Source: Paenibacillus sp. OK003
GTDB taxonomy: Bacteria; Bacillota; Bacilli; Paenibacillales; Paenibacillaceae
Length of the DNA: 58,203 nucleotides
Direction of reading: 5' to 3'
Assembly: GCF_900109515.1 (NCBI RefSeq)
Contig: NZ_FOBD01000028.1
Location: forward strand, 1 to 58,203
Within the stretch, counting starts at the first letter, position 1. Every line of letters begins with the position of its first letter. The notes under the pieces were generated by a model that was not told where the DNA came from, ran no database searches, and saw nothing but the letters and a program-made list of their open reading frames with translations. The position numbers and the translations under genes were made by a program. Shown piece after piece: positions 16,671 to 25,458 of this stretch.

Positions 16671-17204
16671 TCAAGAAGCTTCTTGTGCTTTGCTCTTTCT
16701 CTTACCAATCCGCTCCAGTTGTTTCCGTAGAGGAACATAAATGATTAGCGCGAACACAAAATGAATGAACAAATTGGGAATCATGTATTCAAGCAATGCC
16801 CAGTCAAATGTCACATGATTGAGTTGGAAGAGCTTGTAAAGAAAGAATAACATGGTGTCATTCAGCAGACTTCCCAAAAGGACGACGGAAACCATAACCG
16901 GCAGTGGTGCGCGCGGCGCTTGAAAAATAAGTCCCATCATATATGCCGATAATCCCATCGAGAATCCGTATGGTCCAATCATTTCCCCGTAGAATACGAC
17001 ATCGTGCAATAGTCCAAAACATATGCCAAGCACCAACGCCGTGTGCCGATGATGATATACAGCAATAAACAAAATCACGATGTAGACCAGGTTGGCAGAA
17101 ATACGCATTTGCCAGGCCGAAGGAATGAGCAGCGGAAGGATCGTTCCTTCCGCAATGAACAAAACGAACAGCAACAGAAACAAGACTTGCTTGCGCGTCA
17201 CCAT
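16671..17204 (-). CDS. mreD: Rod shape-determining protein MreD
   Basis: A small integral membrane protein (177 residues, about five hydrophobic segments) of the elongasome that partners MreC. Sequence conservation in this family is weak, so the call combines the membrane topology with its place between mreC and minC. Its ATG shares one base with the mreC stop (TAATG), implying coupled translation. Confidence 0.92.
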   Translation of the reverse strand: MVTRKQVLFLLLFVLFIAEGTILPLLIPSAWQMRISANLVYIVILFIAVYHHRHTALVLGICFGLLHDVVFYGEMIGPYGFSMGLSAYMMGLIFQAPRAPLPVMVSVVLLGSLLNDTMLFFLYKLFQLNHVTFDWALLEYMIPNLFIHFVFALIIYVPLRKQLERIGKRKSKAQEAS

Positions 17205-18076
17205 TACTCTTTTACCTCAGGCGGGATAATCACAATCAGCTCTTTCCAGTCCAGAAAGCTTGCATATGGCTTAATTGTAGCTGTTTGTGTTAAACCATAT
17301 TCACTTTTCTCAACACTCTTCACTTCTCCGATACGCATGTACTTTGGAAAATTGTTGATAATCCCGGAGGAGATGATTTCATCACCCTTTTTGATATCTG
17401 AATCTTCCGAGATCTTGGTCATTTTGAGCATTCCAGACTTTGGATCATAACTCTCAATCATGCCAAACACTTTTTCTTTACCAACCGCTGTAGCTGCAAT
17501 GGCATTGGAAGTAGGATCATTGGCGTCCATGGACGTTAACAGATTAACCGTTGACGTGTATGAACTGACATGACTGACAACCCCTACCAGCCCCTCCTGC
17601 GAAGTCACAGCCATCCCGGCCTTGATTCCCGCATTTTCACCAATGTCGATATTAATCGTTCTGCTGTTCGGGTCGGAGTTGGCACTAATGACTTGAGCAA
17701 TTCGTGAACCGTAGTTATACCGATTCTTTTGTTCTTCGGTAAAATTGAGAGCTTTCTGGAGCTGTTCGTTCACCTGCTCCATATCATTGTATTTCAGCCG
17801 ATCCCGGGTATAGTGCCCCATCGCAATACGAAGCTCTTCATTTTCTTGATATACCGTACGCATGTTCGCCAAATCTTTGAAAAAGCCCGCTACAGAAGAA
17901 GCGGGCTTGTAAAATACGTATTGTACAAATCCGACTGAATCCTTCAGGAATTTCTCCGGCCAGGATAGAGCGGTTCGCGGACCGAGCGTAAAGCCCATTA
18001 ACGCGATAAATGTAACAAGGCCCACCAGCAAAACAAAAAGTCTTTTGTTACCCAGCAGTTTAAACAGTTCGACCAC
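17204..18076 (-). CDS. mreC: Rod shape-determining protein MreC
   Basis: A bitopic cell-shape protein that organises the lateral wall synthesis complex. It has an N-terminal transmembrane helix (about residues 13-31), a coiled coil (about 68-105), and the beta-barrel MreC domain with the GIKAGMAVTSQEGLVGVVS signature. The start is uncertain. GTG 18076 is the first in-frame start after a stop codon, but AGAGG abuts it with no spacing. A CTG three codons further in would be better spaced from the same purine-rich stretch. Confidence 0.94.
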   Translation of the reverse strand: MVELFKLLGNKRLFVLLVGLVTFIALMGFTLGPRTALSWPEKFLKDSVGFVQYVFYKPASSVAGFFKDLANMRTVYQENEELRIAMGHYTRDRLKYNDMEQVNEQLQKALNFTEEQKNRYNYGSRIAQVISANSDPNSRTINIDIGENAGIKAGMAVTSQEGLVGVVSHVSSYTSTVNLLTSMDANDPTSNAIAATAVGKEKVFGMIESYDPKSGMLKMTKISEDSDIKKGDEIISSGIINNFPKYMRIGEVKSVEKSEYGLTQTATIKPYASFLDWKELIVIIPPEVKE

Positions 18077-18264
18077 CCTCTAACATCCATTATTCTCTTC
18101 CGAGCCATGCCCGGCGGGGAGACTGTCAGACTTATAGTCCCATCGAGAATATCAGCCGATTCTCCCCGGGTATGCGGGTAATAGCTCTCCCGGGGTTAAC
18201 CGGGTCCTCTTCGTTGATATCATGCCCCTTGGTCAATCAGCGAGCCAGTGATGGCATATATCAA
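18077..18264 (-). other. mreB-mreC spacer rich in GC inverted repeats
   Basis: This 188-bp gap has no gene. On the minus strand it contains CCCGG-ttaa-CCCCGGG clusters, and a longer-range pair CCGGGGAGA / TCTCCCCG spanning about 18114-18170. There is no T-tract, so it is not a simple terminator. It may fold in the mreB-mreC transcript or set the mreB to mreC ratio by processing; that is inference. Confidence 0.35.
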
Positions 18265-19299
18265 TTAACGTTTGGAACGAACTGCCGAACTGCTTCTGCT
18301 CTTGAACAAATGAATATTCTCAAGCGCTTTACCTGTTCCGATTGCAACGCAATCGAGCGGATTCTCTGCTACGATCACAGGCATTCCTGTCTCACCAGCA
18401 AGCAGCTTGTCCAGATTACGAAGCAATGCGCCGCCACCTGTGAGAACAATACCACGGTCCATAATATCTGCTGCCAGCTCAGGAGGACATTTCTCCAAGG
18501 TTACTTTTACAGCTTCAACAATGGCATTCACCGTATCCGCCAGAGCTTCGCTGATTTCATCCGAAGTAATCGTAATCGTCTTCGGCAGGCCTGTAACGAG
18601 GTCGCGTCCACGAATTTCCATTGTTTCCACTTGCTCAAGCGGCATAGCTGATCCGATATCCATCTTCAACTGCTCGGATGTACGTTCACCGATCATCAGA
18701 TTATACTGGCGTTTAATGTATTGAATCACGGATTCATCCATCTCGTCACCAGCAACACGAACCGAACGACTTGTTACAATCCCGCCGAGAGAGATGACAG
18801 CCACTTCCGTTGTACCGCCACCAATATCGACAACCATACTACCCGTTGGTTCCCATACAGGCAGATCTGCACCGATTGCAGCTGCAAAAGGCTCTTCAAT
18901 TGTGTAGGCTTCACGCGCACCAGCTTGTTTTGTTGCATCTTCAACCGCACGTTGTTCTACCGCAGTAATCCCGGATGGTACACATACCATCACGTTAGGA
19001 TGACGCTGGAACATGGAGCGCTGCTTCTGCGCCTGACGAATAAAGTATTTAATCATCGTTGCTGTTGTATCGAAATCGGCAATAACGCCGTCTTTCATTG
19101 GACGAATAGCACGAATGTTACCAGGTGTACGTCCAATCATTTTTTTGGCAGATTCCCCTACTGCCTCAATGGTTTTGGTATCAGTCCGAATAGCAACTAC
19201 GGAAGGTTCCCGTACCACAATTCCTTTTCCACGTACATAAACAAGTGTATTCGCTGTCCCCAAGTCAATCCCCAAATCTTTGTTAAAACCACCAAACAT
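18265..19299 (-). CDS. mreB: Rod shape-determining actin homologue MreB
   Basis: An actin-family ATPase (344 residues) that directs lateral cell-wall synthesis. The phosphate-1 loop DLGTANTLVYV, the phosphate-2 loop VVDIGGGTTEVAVIS and the adenosine loop LTGGGALLRNLDKLL are all visible. AAAGGAG sits 8 nt before the ATG. It is the first gene of the mre-min block and follows a candidate promoter at 19431-19459. The short basic Ser/Arg tail after LENIHLFKS is slightly unusual. Confidence 0.97.
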   Translation of the reverse strand: MFGGFNKDLGIDLGTANTLVYVRGKGIVVREPSVVAIRTDTKTIEAVGESAKKMIGRTPGNIRAIRPMKDGVIADFDTTATMIKYFIRQAQKQRSMFQRHPNVMVCVPSGITAVEQRAVEDATKQAGAREAYTIEEPFAAAIGADLPVWEPTGSMVVDIGGGTTEVAVISLGGIVTSRSVRVAGDEMDESVIQYIKRQYNLMIGERTSEQLKMDIGSAMPLEQVETMEIRGRDLVTGLPKTITITSDEISEALADTVNAIVEAVKVTLEKCPPELAADIMDRGIVLTGGGALLRNLDKLLAGETGMPVIVAENPLDCVAIGTGKALENIHLFKSRSSSAVRSKR

Positions 19300-19364
19300 A
19301 ATGTAATCTCCTTTTCTGCCTCATATAGCCGCCCAGTGAATCAAGAGCGTTTCATTTTCATTCC

Positions 19365-19380
19365 CACCACCATGGTGGTG
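19365..19380. repeat. Perfect 16-bp palindrome in the mreB leader
   Basis: CACCACCATGGTGGTG is a perfect two-fold symmetric sequence between the candidate mreB promoter and the mreB start. It could be an operator for a dimeric regulator or a short RNA stem. Just beside it, 19388-19424 holds an imperfect tandem repeat of GCMTTTGTTTTG. Confidence 0.6.
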
Positions 19381-19430
19381 CTAATATTCGCATTTGTTTT
19401 GTATTGCCTTTGTTTTGCATTTGTAAAGTG

Positions 19431-19459
19431 AACCTATCTTCTACGGACAACGCCGTCAA
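19431..19459 (-). promoter_or_regulatory. Candidate mreB promoter
   Basis: On the minus strand TTGACG (19454-19459), a 17-bp spacer and TAGGTT (19431-19436). The -35 box is strong and the -10 moderate. It lies 130-160 bp upstream of mreB and just beyond the radC stop. Confidence 0.45.
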
Positions 19460-19493
19460 CATTCATAGGAAAACATCAACGCCAACCATTATA

Positions 19494-20183
19494 TTATACT
19501 AAGCCCTTCTCCTTCAAACTTACGTACGTTCCATCTCCGATAATAATGTGATCCAGCACGTCTATGCCAACAATTGCGCCGGCCTCGATCAGTCTTTTGG
19601 TTATTTGGATGTCCTCTGGACTAGGCGTAGGATCACCACTGGGATGGTTGTGTGCGCACACAATAGAGGCGCTGCTGCATTTGATGGCAGCCCGGAACAC
19701 TTCACGCGGATGTACAATCGAAGCGTTAAGGCTACCCATGGAGAGTGTTTCCTGGGAAATAATGTGGTTTTTGGTATTCAGGAAAAGACACACAAAGTGT
19801 TCTTTCTGCAAGTAACGCAATTGTTCGGTAAGAATATCGGCCGCATCACGAGGGGTGCGGATTGAAGCTGACTGTGTAAGTCTGCTCTTCGCAATCCGAT
19901 GACCAAGCTCAATGCTGGCTTTCAGCTGTACAGCCTTGGCCATGCCAATACCCTTCATCGCATTCAGTTCTTCCAGGCTCAAATCCATCAACGAGCGAAT
20001 TCCACCCGCTTCGGTCAGAATCCGCTGTGCCATATGCACTGCGGATTCCTGTCTTGTACCTGTTCGAAGTAAGATCGCCAGCAATTCAGCATGGCTTAAG
20101 GCGCCCGCCCCGTATTCCATCATGCGTTCTCTCGGGCGTTCTTCCTGGGGGATGTCGCGCATCATATATTGAGGCGACTCCAT
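19494..20183 (-). CDS. radC: RadC family JAB-domain protein
   Basis: A 229-residue protein with an N-terminal helix-hairpin-helix-like region (MKGIGMAKAVQLKASIELG) and a C-terminal JAB/MPN+ metalloprotease-like domain carrying HNHPSGDPTPSPED. The family was once linked to DNA repair, but its real function is unresolved. The ATG follows GAGGG. It is located between maf and mreB, as in B. subtilis. Confidence 0.95.
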   Translation of the reverse strand: MESPQYMMRDIPQEERPRERMMEYGAGALSHAELLAILLRTGTRQESAVHMAQRILTEAGGIRSLMDLSLEELNAMKGIGMAKAVQLKASIELGHRIAKSRLTQSASIRTPRDAADILTEQLRYLQKEHFVCLFLNTKNHIISQETLSMGSLNASIVHPREVFRAAIKCSSASIVCAHNHPSGDPTPSPEDIQITKRLIEAGAIVGIDVLDHIIIGDGTYVSLKEKGLV

Positions 20184-20218
20184 ATGTTCCCTCTTTTCAG
20201 ATCGTCAATTGCGGAATT

Positions 20219-20830
20219 TCATGTACGTGGCAATACATGTACGCCGAATCCATCCAGCATGTCGCTTAGCAAGGACAACGGTAGGCCCACCACATTGAAA
20301 TAACATCCTTCAACACGTTCTATCAATGAAGCACCAATGCCCTGAATAGCATATGATCCTGCCTTATCCGAAGGCTCTCCAGTCTGAACATACGCACGAA
20401 TCGTAGCTTCAGACAGTTCCTTCATCGTTACATTAGTCTGTCGATATTGAACCATGGATTGTCCATTACTTGCATCGATACAAGCTACTCCCGTGAAAAC
20501 ACGGTGTACACGCCCCTGTAGACGAGATAACATTCGTTCAGCGTCCGCCTCGTCTACGGGTTTACCGAGAATATCACCATCCAGAACGACAACAGTGTCA
20601 CTACCAACAATAACAGCATCCTGTTCGCGACCTTCCAGCCCGCGATAAACGGCAAGCGCCTTACGCATCGCAAGCTCCTGTACCGTCTGTTCAGGAGTCC
20701 ATTCCGGCGGTGTATCTTCATCGGCGTGACTTGGTATTACTTCAAAAGCTAGATGGAGTGATGCGATCAGTTCTTTACGCCGCGGCGAAGTGGAAGCCAG
20801 AATAATACGACGCTGTTGTGTTTTATCCAA
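20219..20830 (-). CDS. maf: Maf family nucleoside triphosphate pyrophosphatase
   Basis: Hydrolyses non-canonical nucleotides such as dTTP/UTP analogues, and affects septation in Bacillus when overproduced. The 203 residues show the family motifs LASTSPRRKEL, VGSDTVV and GSYAIQGIGASLIERVEG. It starts with TTG at 20830, preceded by AAGGGG with 9-nt spacing. It lies 35 bp upstream of radC, in the same transcript direction. Confidence 0.95.
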   Translation of the reverse strand: MDKTQQRRIILASTSPRRKELIASLHLAFEVIPSHADEDTPPEWTPEQTVQELAMRKALAVYRGLEGREQDAVIVGSDTVVVLDGDILGKPVDEADAERMLSRLQGRVHRVFTGVACIDASNGQSMVQYRQTNVTMKELSEATIRAYVQTGEPSDKAGSYAIQGIGASLIERVEGCYFNVVGLPLSLLSDMLDGFGVHVLPRT

Positions 20831-20922
20831 AATAACCGGCCCCTTAAGCTACGGCGATATCCTGTCGGATCACGCTAGTAGATATCATTTTTTTAGTTTC
20901 TTCGTCAAAATTCGTCATTCTC

Positions 20923-21165
20923 CTATAACCTGCGATACAGCCATACAGCAGCAATAATACCGATCAGACTCAGGAGGCTCATTTGAAATTGAAGTGAAAT
21001 ATCATAACTGATAATATCCAGATCAGCCTGCGGCGACCAACGAATGGTCGTGGCTTTCGTTAGAAAGGTAACGGCCTTTACAGGCTGCAGTGCCTTGGCG
21101 ATCCACGCACCGGCTAGCCAGCCGAGCAGTAGAAACAGCAATAACATGCCGAAGTTTTTTTTCAT
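20923..21165 (-). CDS. Small membrane protein, DUF4321-like
   Basis: An 80-residue protein with two predicted transmembrane helices (about residues 5-22 and 58-76) and a short external loop. I recognise it as resembling the DUF4321 family of Firmicutes, which has no known function. ATG 21165 follows GAGGGAAG. The longer frame to 21201 adds 12 residues without a better start. It precedes maf by about 92 bp and may share its transcript. Confidence 0.72.
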   Translation of the reverse strand: MKKNFGMLLLFLLLGWLAGAWIAKALQPVKAVTFLTKATTIRWSPQADLDIISYDISLQFQMSLLSLIGIIAAVWLYRRL

Positions 21166-21237
21166 CGGTGATCTTCCCTCGCCATTTTTTGACACCCACA
21201 TTATTATACGGGGTTTTGTACGTCAATACAAACACAA

Positions 21238-21275
21238 ATCCGGCAAGGGGAACTATTTCCAGTTCCTTGCCGGAT
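21238..21275 (-). terminator. Terminator-like hairpin downstream of the SPOR gene
   Basis: On the minus strand ATCCGGCAAGG-AACT, a 6-nt loop, AGTT-CCCCTTGCCGGAT gives a very stable stem, followed by TTGTGTTTG. The T-tract is interrupted, so termination may be partial and allow read-through into the small membrane protein gene. Confidence 0.6.
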
Positions 21276-21310
21276 AGGTATTTCAAGGCTGTGTTATGGG
21301 AAAGCGGTGA

Positions 21311-22510
21311 TTACTGTTTTATCGCTTCAAGCCATTTTTTTTGCTGTAATACATATTCCATCAGATCGGACTGTACAGACCACATATGCACATTAGCCGG
21401 ATTTTTGTTGTATTCGGCAATTGCCGTTACCGCACTGGCCATCGATTTTTCCATCGCCGATACATAGGGTTGCACGTCTGCACTCAGGCCAGGTGCAATA
21501 CTATTTAAACCGGTCAGCCAGAGCTGATGCTGGTTCTGTAATGAGGTCATCGTTTCGGTTGAGACGGCTTCTGGAACAGACTGACCAAGTTGCTGGATCG
21601 AGAGGGTAGACAGTTGGTCAACTAAAGCCGATCCACTTGCGAAGAATTGCTGCACATCCTCTGCTTTTCCGCCGAATACTGCCGGGTTCACTTCGGGGTT
21701 GACGATTTCCTTGACGTACAGCTCCACACCTTCGGCCTTAAGCCTTGAGCTGAGCAGCTTGGCCTCCTCACGGTCAGCCGAAATGCCAGCATACACCCGA
21801 TTACCATCCTCCGGGTCGGAGCCTGCGGCAATGCCTGCCTGGGACAGCTCCACCTTCGCCTGTTCAGCGCGTTCAGGAGAACTGAATACACCATATTGCA
21901 GTGCATAATAGCTGCCGCCTGTAGTTGTTGCCTGGAGCTGCTGCTCCGAACCTGCCACTCCCTGCTGACCTGTTACGGCCGATACCGCCTGATTGGCAGG
22001 GATCTTGCTCCCAGGATCTACGGCCCCTTCACGATTAAAAAAAGAAAGAATAACCATGCCGAAGAGGGCACCGGTTACAAGCGCACCCGTTACTGAACCA
22101 ATCATTTTCCAGCCCCTTGGGGGACGATTTCGCTTATAAGAGTAGTTTTCACTATCTGCAAGCCAATCATGACCTCCATAATTCTCGTCCGATCTGTTAT
22201 CGTCCTCATCTCCCGGATACGCAGTAAGATGATTATAATTGTATCCAGGCTCATCGAGTTTCGAATCCTTGTCCGTTCTTTGGTAAGGTTCAGGTACAGT
22301 GGAGCCTGTCAGTATCGTCTCTCCCCAGTCACCGGGAATATCCTCTGGTGTCCATGAAGGCGTTGAATTCAACCGCGTTGGTGTTGGCGTTGGACTGTGC
22401 GGAATTTCTTCACTCAAAGCTGCAAATGTGCTGGATGTGGGTATCCCCTTGTTTTCAGGCTTGTCCGACTCGTTATCCCCAAAGCGAAACGTCATTCTAG
22501 CATTGCTCAC
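21311..22510 (-). CDS. SPOR-domain membrane protein at the spoIIB locus
   Basis: A 399-residue bitopic protein. An acidic, Pro/Ser/Thr-rich cytoplasmic half (about 1-125) is followed by one transmembrane segment (about 137-157) and an extracytoplasmic SPOR domain (about 195-260, starting GGSYYALQYGVFSS). A helical tail completes it. SPOR domains bind denuded glycan strands at septa. In B. subtilis the gene between folC/comC and maf is spoIIB, a SPOR protein needed for septal thinning during engulfment, so this is the positional counterpart. The GTG at 22510 has GAGGG 6 nt upstream and is preferred over ATG 22534. Confidence 0.75.
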   Translation of the reverse strand: MSNARMTFRFGDNESDKPENKGIPTSSTFAALSEEIPHSPTPTPTRLNSTPSWTPEDIPGDWGETILTGSTVPEPYQRTDKDSKLDEPGYNYNHLTAYPGDEDDNRSDENYGGHDWLADSENYSYKRNRPPRGWKMIGSVTGALVTGALFGMVILSFFNREGAVDPGSKIPANQAVSAVTGQQGVAGSEQQLQATTTGGSYYALQYGVFSSPERAEQAKVELSQAGIAAGSDPEDGNRVYAGISADREEAKLLSSRLKAEGVELYVKEIVNPEVNPAVFGGKAEDVQQFFASGSALVDQLSTLSIQQLGQSVPEAVSTETMTSLQNQHQLWLTGLNSIAPGLSADVQPYVSAMEKSMASAVTAIAEYNKNPANVHMWSVQSDLMEYVLQQKKWLEAIKQ

Positions 22511-22581
22511 CCCGTACCCTCTCCTTTGTCCCATTTATAACAGCTATATGCAGAGAGAATCTGAAACATTCCATTTCATGC

Positions 22582-22618
22582 AAAAAACCGCCTGCTTCAA
22601 AATGAAGTCAGACGGTTT
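22582..22618 (-). terminator. Intrinsic terminator downstream of murC
   Basis: On the minus strand AAACCGTCTGACTTCA, loop TTT, TGAAGCAGGCGGTTT form a long stem with little mispairing, followed by TTTG. It closes the folC-murC unit, about 10 bp after the murC stop. Confidence 0.85.
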
Positions 22619-22628
22619 ATGAATGTGT

Positions 22629-24011
22629 TTATTTCAACCCTTTGGCAAGTGTATCGCCAACTTTCCAGATATCACCTGCGCCCATCGTGAGCACAAGATC
22701 GCCTGGCTGAAGACGGTTCTGCAAATCTGCAACAACTTCTTCCTTTGTCGGAAGATAACGCGCAGACGCATTACTGTTTTGAACGATGAGTTCAACCAGT
22801 TTGGCCGAATGCACACCTTCAATCTGCTTCTCACCTGCAGGGGAATAGATATCGGTAATGAGAACCTCATCCGCTTCTGCGAAGGCTCGACTGAACGCAT
22901 CAAGCAGGAAGAACGTACGTGTGTAACGCTGTGGCTGGAATACCGCAATGATACGTTTCCCTGTTGCTTTGGCCGCACTGATCGTAGCCTCAATCTCAGT
23001 CGGGTGATGAGCGTAATCATCAATAATCAGCATTTCATTCGCCTCGCCCAGCACCTGGAATCTGCGTTTCGCTCCATGGAACTGGATAATGGCAGCCGTA
23101 ATTTTCTCAAATGGAATACCTGCTTCCAGACAGGTAATGACCGTAGCCATCGCATTATAAACGTTATGTTTACCTGGAACTGACAACTCTACCGTACCCA
23201 GAGCATTGCCCTGATGACTCATCGTAAAGGAAATTCGGCGGTCACCAAGTACGATATCTGTTGCTGTATAATCCGCAGCATAATCAATGCCGTATGTGGT
23301 CACACGTGATTTTAGCTCTGGCAAAATAGCTTGAACATTCTCGTCATCAGCACATACAATGGCCGTGCCCTCTGGACGAATCTGACTCAGGAACTGAACA
23401 TAAGCCTTTTTGAGTTCCTCAAAATCACTGTTGTAATTCTCAAGGTGATCCGCTTCAATATTCGTTACAATACCAAGCCAAGGGTGATACTGCAAAAATG
23501 AACCGTCGCTCTCGTCTGCCTCAGCAACGACCCAGTCGCCTTGGCCTGCCTTCGCGTTGGTACCCACGTTCATGATTTCCCCACCAATGATGTATGTCGG
23601 GTCTGTATCACATTTATCCATAACAAGTGCAATCATGGATGACGTGGTTGTTTTGCCATGAGCCCCGGCTACAGCTACACCTTTGCGCTCATTCAGCAAA
23701 CGTGCGAGCATCTGGGCACGATGCAGAATCGGAATGTTCAGCTTTTCAGCTGCCACCCGCTCCACATTATCAGCCGGAGCTGCCGTAGAGTAGACAACCA
23801 GATCTGCCCCATTTACGTGCTCTGCCGTATGTCCGATATATATTTTCGCTCCCTTGGCTGCCAGCTTCTCGGTCAACTCCTGTGAAGCGACATCCGATCC
23901 GGTAACGGTGTATCCCATCTCAAGCATAACTCTCGCGATGGCACTCATGCCATATCCGCCAATCCCTATAAAATGAACGTGTTCCGATGTATTTAACAAA
24001 ACTTTCACCAA
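22629..24011 (-). CDS. murC: UDP-N-acetylmuramate--L-alanine ligase
   Basis: Adds L-Ala to UDP-MurNAc, the first amino acid of the peptidoglycan stem. The protein is about 460 residues. It has the N-terminal Rossmann-like domain (VHFIGIGGYGMSAIARVM), the ATP-binding GAHGKTTTSSMIALVMD motif and the MurC-type IIDDYAHHPTEIEATI segment. It overlaps the end of folC by 7 bp. The exact start is uncertain. TTG 24011 and GTG 24008 are both very close to the nearest purine-rich AAAAAGG, and a TTG four codons into the frame (23999) is better spaced. Confidence 0.95.
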   Translation of the reverse strand: MVKVLLNTSEHVHFIGIGGYGMSAIARVMLEMGYTVTGSDVASQELTEKLAAKGAKIYIGHTAEHVNGADLVVYSTAAPADNVERVAAEKLNIPILHRAQMLARLLNERKGVAVAGAHGKTTTSSMIALVMDKCDTDPTYIIGGEIMNVGTNAKAGQGDWVVAEADESDGSFLQYHPWLGIVTNIEADHLENYNSDFEELKKAYVQFLSQIRPEGTAIVCADDENVQAILPELKSRVTTYGIDYAADYTATDIVLGDRRISFTMSHQGNALGTVELSVPGKHNVYNAMATVITCLEAGIPFEKITAAIIQFHGAKRRFQVLGEANEMLIIDDYAHHPTEIEATISAAKATGKRIIAVFQPQRYTRTFFLLDAFSRAFAEADEVLITDIYSPAGEKQIEGVHSAKLVELIVQNSNASARYLPTKEEVVADLQNRLQPGDLVLTMGAGDIWKVGDTLAKGLK

Positions 24012-25381
24012 CCTTTTTCAGAATCGGTTTGATGCAAAAGGGCTGCCCGCACATCTGCAATCAGGTACAATGTGCCGGACACCACCCCCAGATCTTCCGC
24101 TTCCGTCCGTGACTTCAATAGATCAAGTGCCTTTGCCCATTCGGGCTCGACGATGATTTCCAGCTCCGGTTTCGCAATGGCGGGACGTACCCGTTCGACG
24201 AGTTGCAGCAAATCGGCTGCAGCCATCTTGCGTCGGAAATCTGGCTCGGTCAGGATCAGCGTATCCACTAGTGGCAGTATATGCTGCAAATACGCTTCGT
24301 GATGCTTATTCGCCAGCATGCCCATCATCAAAATTAACTTGTTGTGAGGATATACGTCGATAATGCTCTTGGCCAGTGATTCGGCCCCCTCCGGATTATG
24401 CGCTCCATCCAGAACAATGCGGGGCTGATCAACCACTTTCTCGAACCGTCCTGCCCAGAAGGCATGTTCCAGTCCAAGTGCAATATCTTCATCATCCAGC
24501 ATAAATGCCATGTATTGGCGAAGCAACTCCAGTACCATAAGTGCACCCGCTGCATTATCGCATTGATGTGCGCCCTGCATGCGAATACGAGCGTCCAGAT
24601 CACGGAACGGTCCTGTAAAATGAAAAGATTGTCCGTTCTCATCACTGTCCAGTCTATGATAGGAGAAACGATCTCCCGCCAGATACACGGTTGAACGCAG
24701 CCGCTCTGCCGTCTCCTGGATTACCTTCACAGCCTCTGGCTGCGTGGCGCAGGTAACAACGGGTACCCCCGCCTTAATAATACCTGCCTTCTCTCCAGCA
24801 ATCGCCTCAATCGTATCTCCCAGTACATCCGTATGGTCCATACCGATATTGGTAATGACCGATACCACGGGTGTAACAATATTCGTTACGTCCATCCTTC
24901 CCCCGAGCCCTGTCTCCCATACCACAATGTCCGGGTAGCACTCTTCCGCATAATAGAGAAGGGCGAGTGCTGTGGATACCTCAAACATCGTAGGTGATCC
25001 AAGGGGAGTTGAAGCCATCTCTTGAACCAACGGATACAGGCGGTTCGAGAGTTTGAGCAACGTTTCTTCTGGGATATCCTCACCGTTGTACTGAAAACGG
25101 TTTGTAAATTTAGTGATATACGGGGATGTGAACGTTCCAACATCATATCCCGCCTGAAGAAGCACTGACGTCAAAAAAGCGCAAGTCGAACCTTTGCCGT
25201 TCGTTCCCGCGACATGAATAAATTTGAGACGCTGGTGAGGATTGCCGAGCCATGACATCAATCCCTCGATTCGTTCCAATCCAGGTCGGATGCCAAAAGG
25301 AATAAGGCCATTGATCCAGTTCACGGCCTCGTCATAGGTAAGTAAAGGAGATGCTATTTCTGTCCCGTTAAGTTCCGTCAT
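24005..25381 (-). CDS. folC: Bifunctional folylpolyglutamate/dihydrofolate synthase
   Basis: Adds glutamate to folates (and to dihydropteroate in bifunctional members). Its 458 residues show the Mur-ligase-like P-loop VAGTNGKGSTCAFL, the omega-loop region GLGGRMDVTN and the DGAHNPEGAESL motif. ATG 25381 has GAAGGTG upstream; the 21 extra residues back to 25444 run through the valS terminator and are rejected. The gene follows valS as in B. subtilis and is coupled to murC. Confidence 0.95.
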   Translation of the reverse strand: MTELNGTEIASPLLTYDEAVNWINGLIPFGIRPGLERIEGLMSWLGNPHQRLKFIHVAGTNGKGSTCAFLTSVLLQAGYDVGTFTSPYITKFTNRFQYNGEDIPEETLLKLSNRLYPLVQEMASTPLGSPTMFEVSTALALLYYAEECYPDIVVWETGLGGRMDVTNIVTPVVSVITNIGMDHTDVLGDTIEAIAGEKAGIIKAGVPVVTCATQPEAVKVIQETAERLRSTVYLAGDRFSYHRLDSDENGQSFHFTGPFRDLDARIRMQGAHQCDNAAGALMVLELLRQYMAFMLDDEDIALGLEHAFWAGRFEKVVDQPRIVLDGAHNPEGAESLAKSIIDVYPHNKLILMMGMLANKHHEAYLQHILPLVDTLILTEPDFRRKMAAADLLQLVERVRPAIAKPELEIIVEPEWAKALDLLKSRTEAEDLGVVSGTLYLIADVRAALLHQTDSEKGW

Positions 25382-25410
25382 ATGATTCACCTTCGGTTTG
25401 AGTTTGGTTG

Positions 25411-25450
25411 AAAAAAGCGGCCGGATGGCGCATAAGCACTCCATCCGACC
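25411..25450 (-). terminator. Intrinsic terminator downstream of valS
   Basis: On the minus strand GGTCGGATGG, a 12-nt loop, CCATCCGGCC followed by GCTTTTTTC. It lies between the valS stop and the folC start, so folC depends on read-through or on its own promoter. Confidence 0.82.
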
Positions 25451-25458
25451 CGAATATA

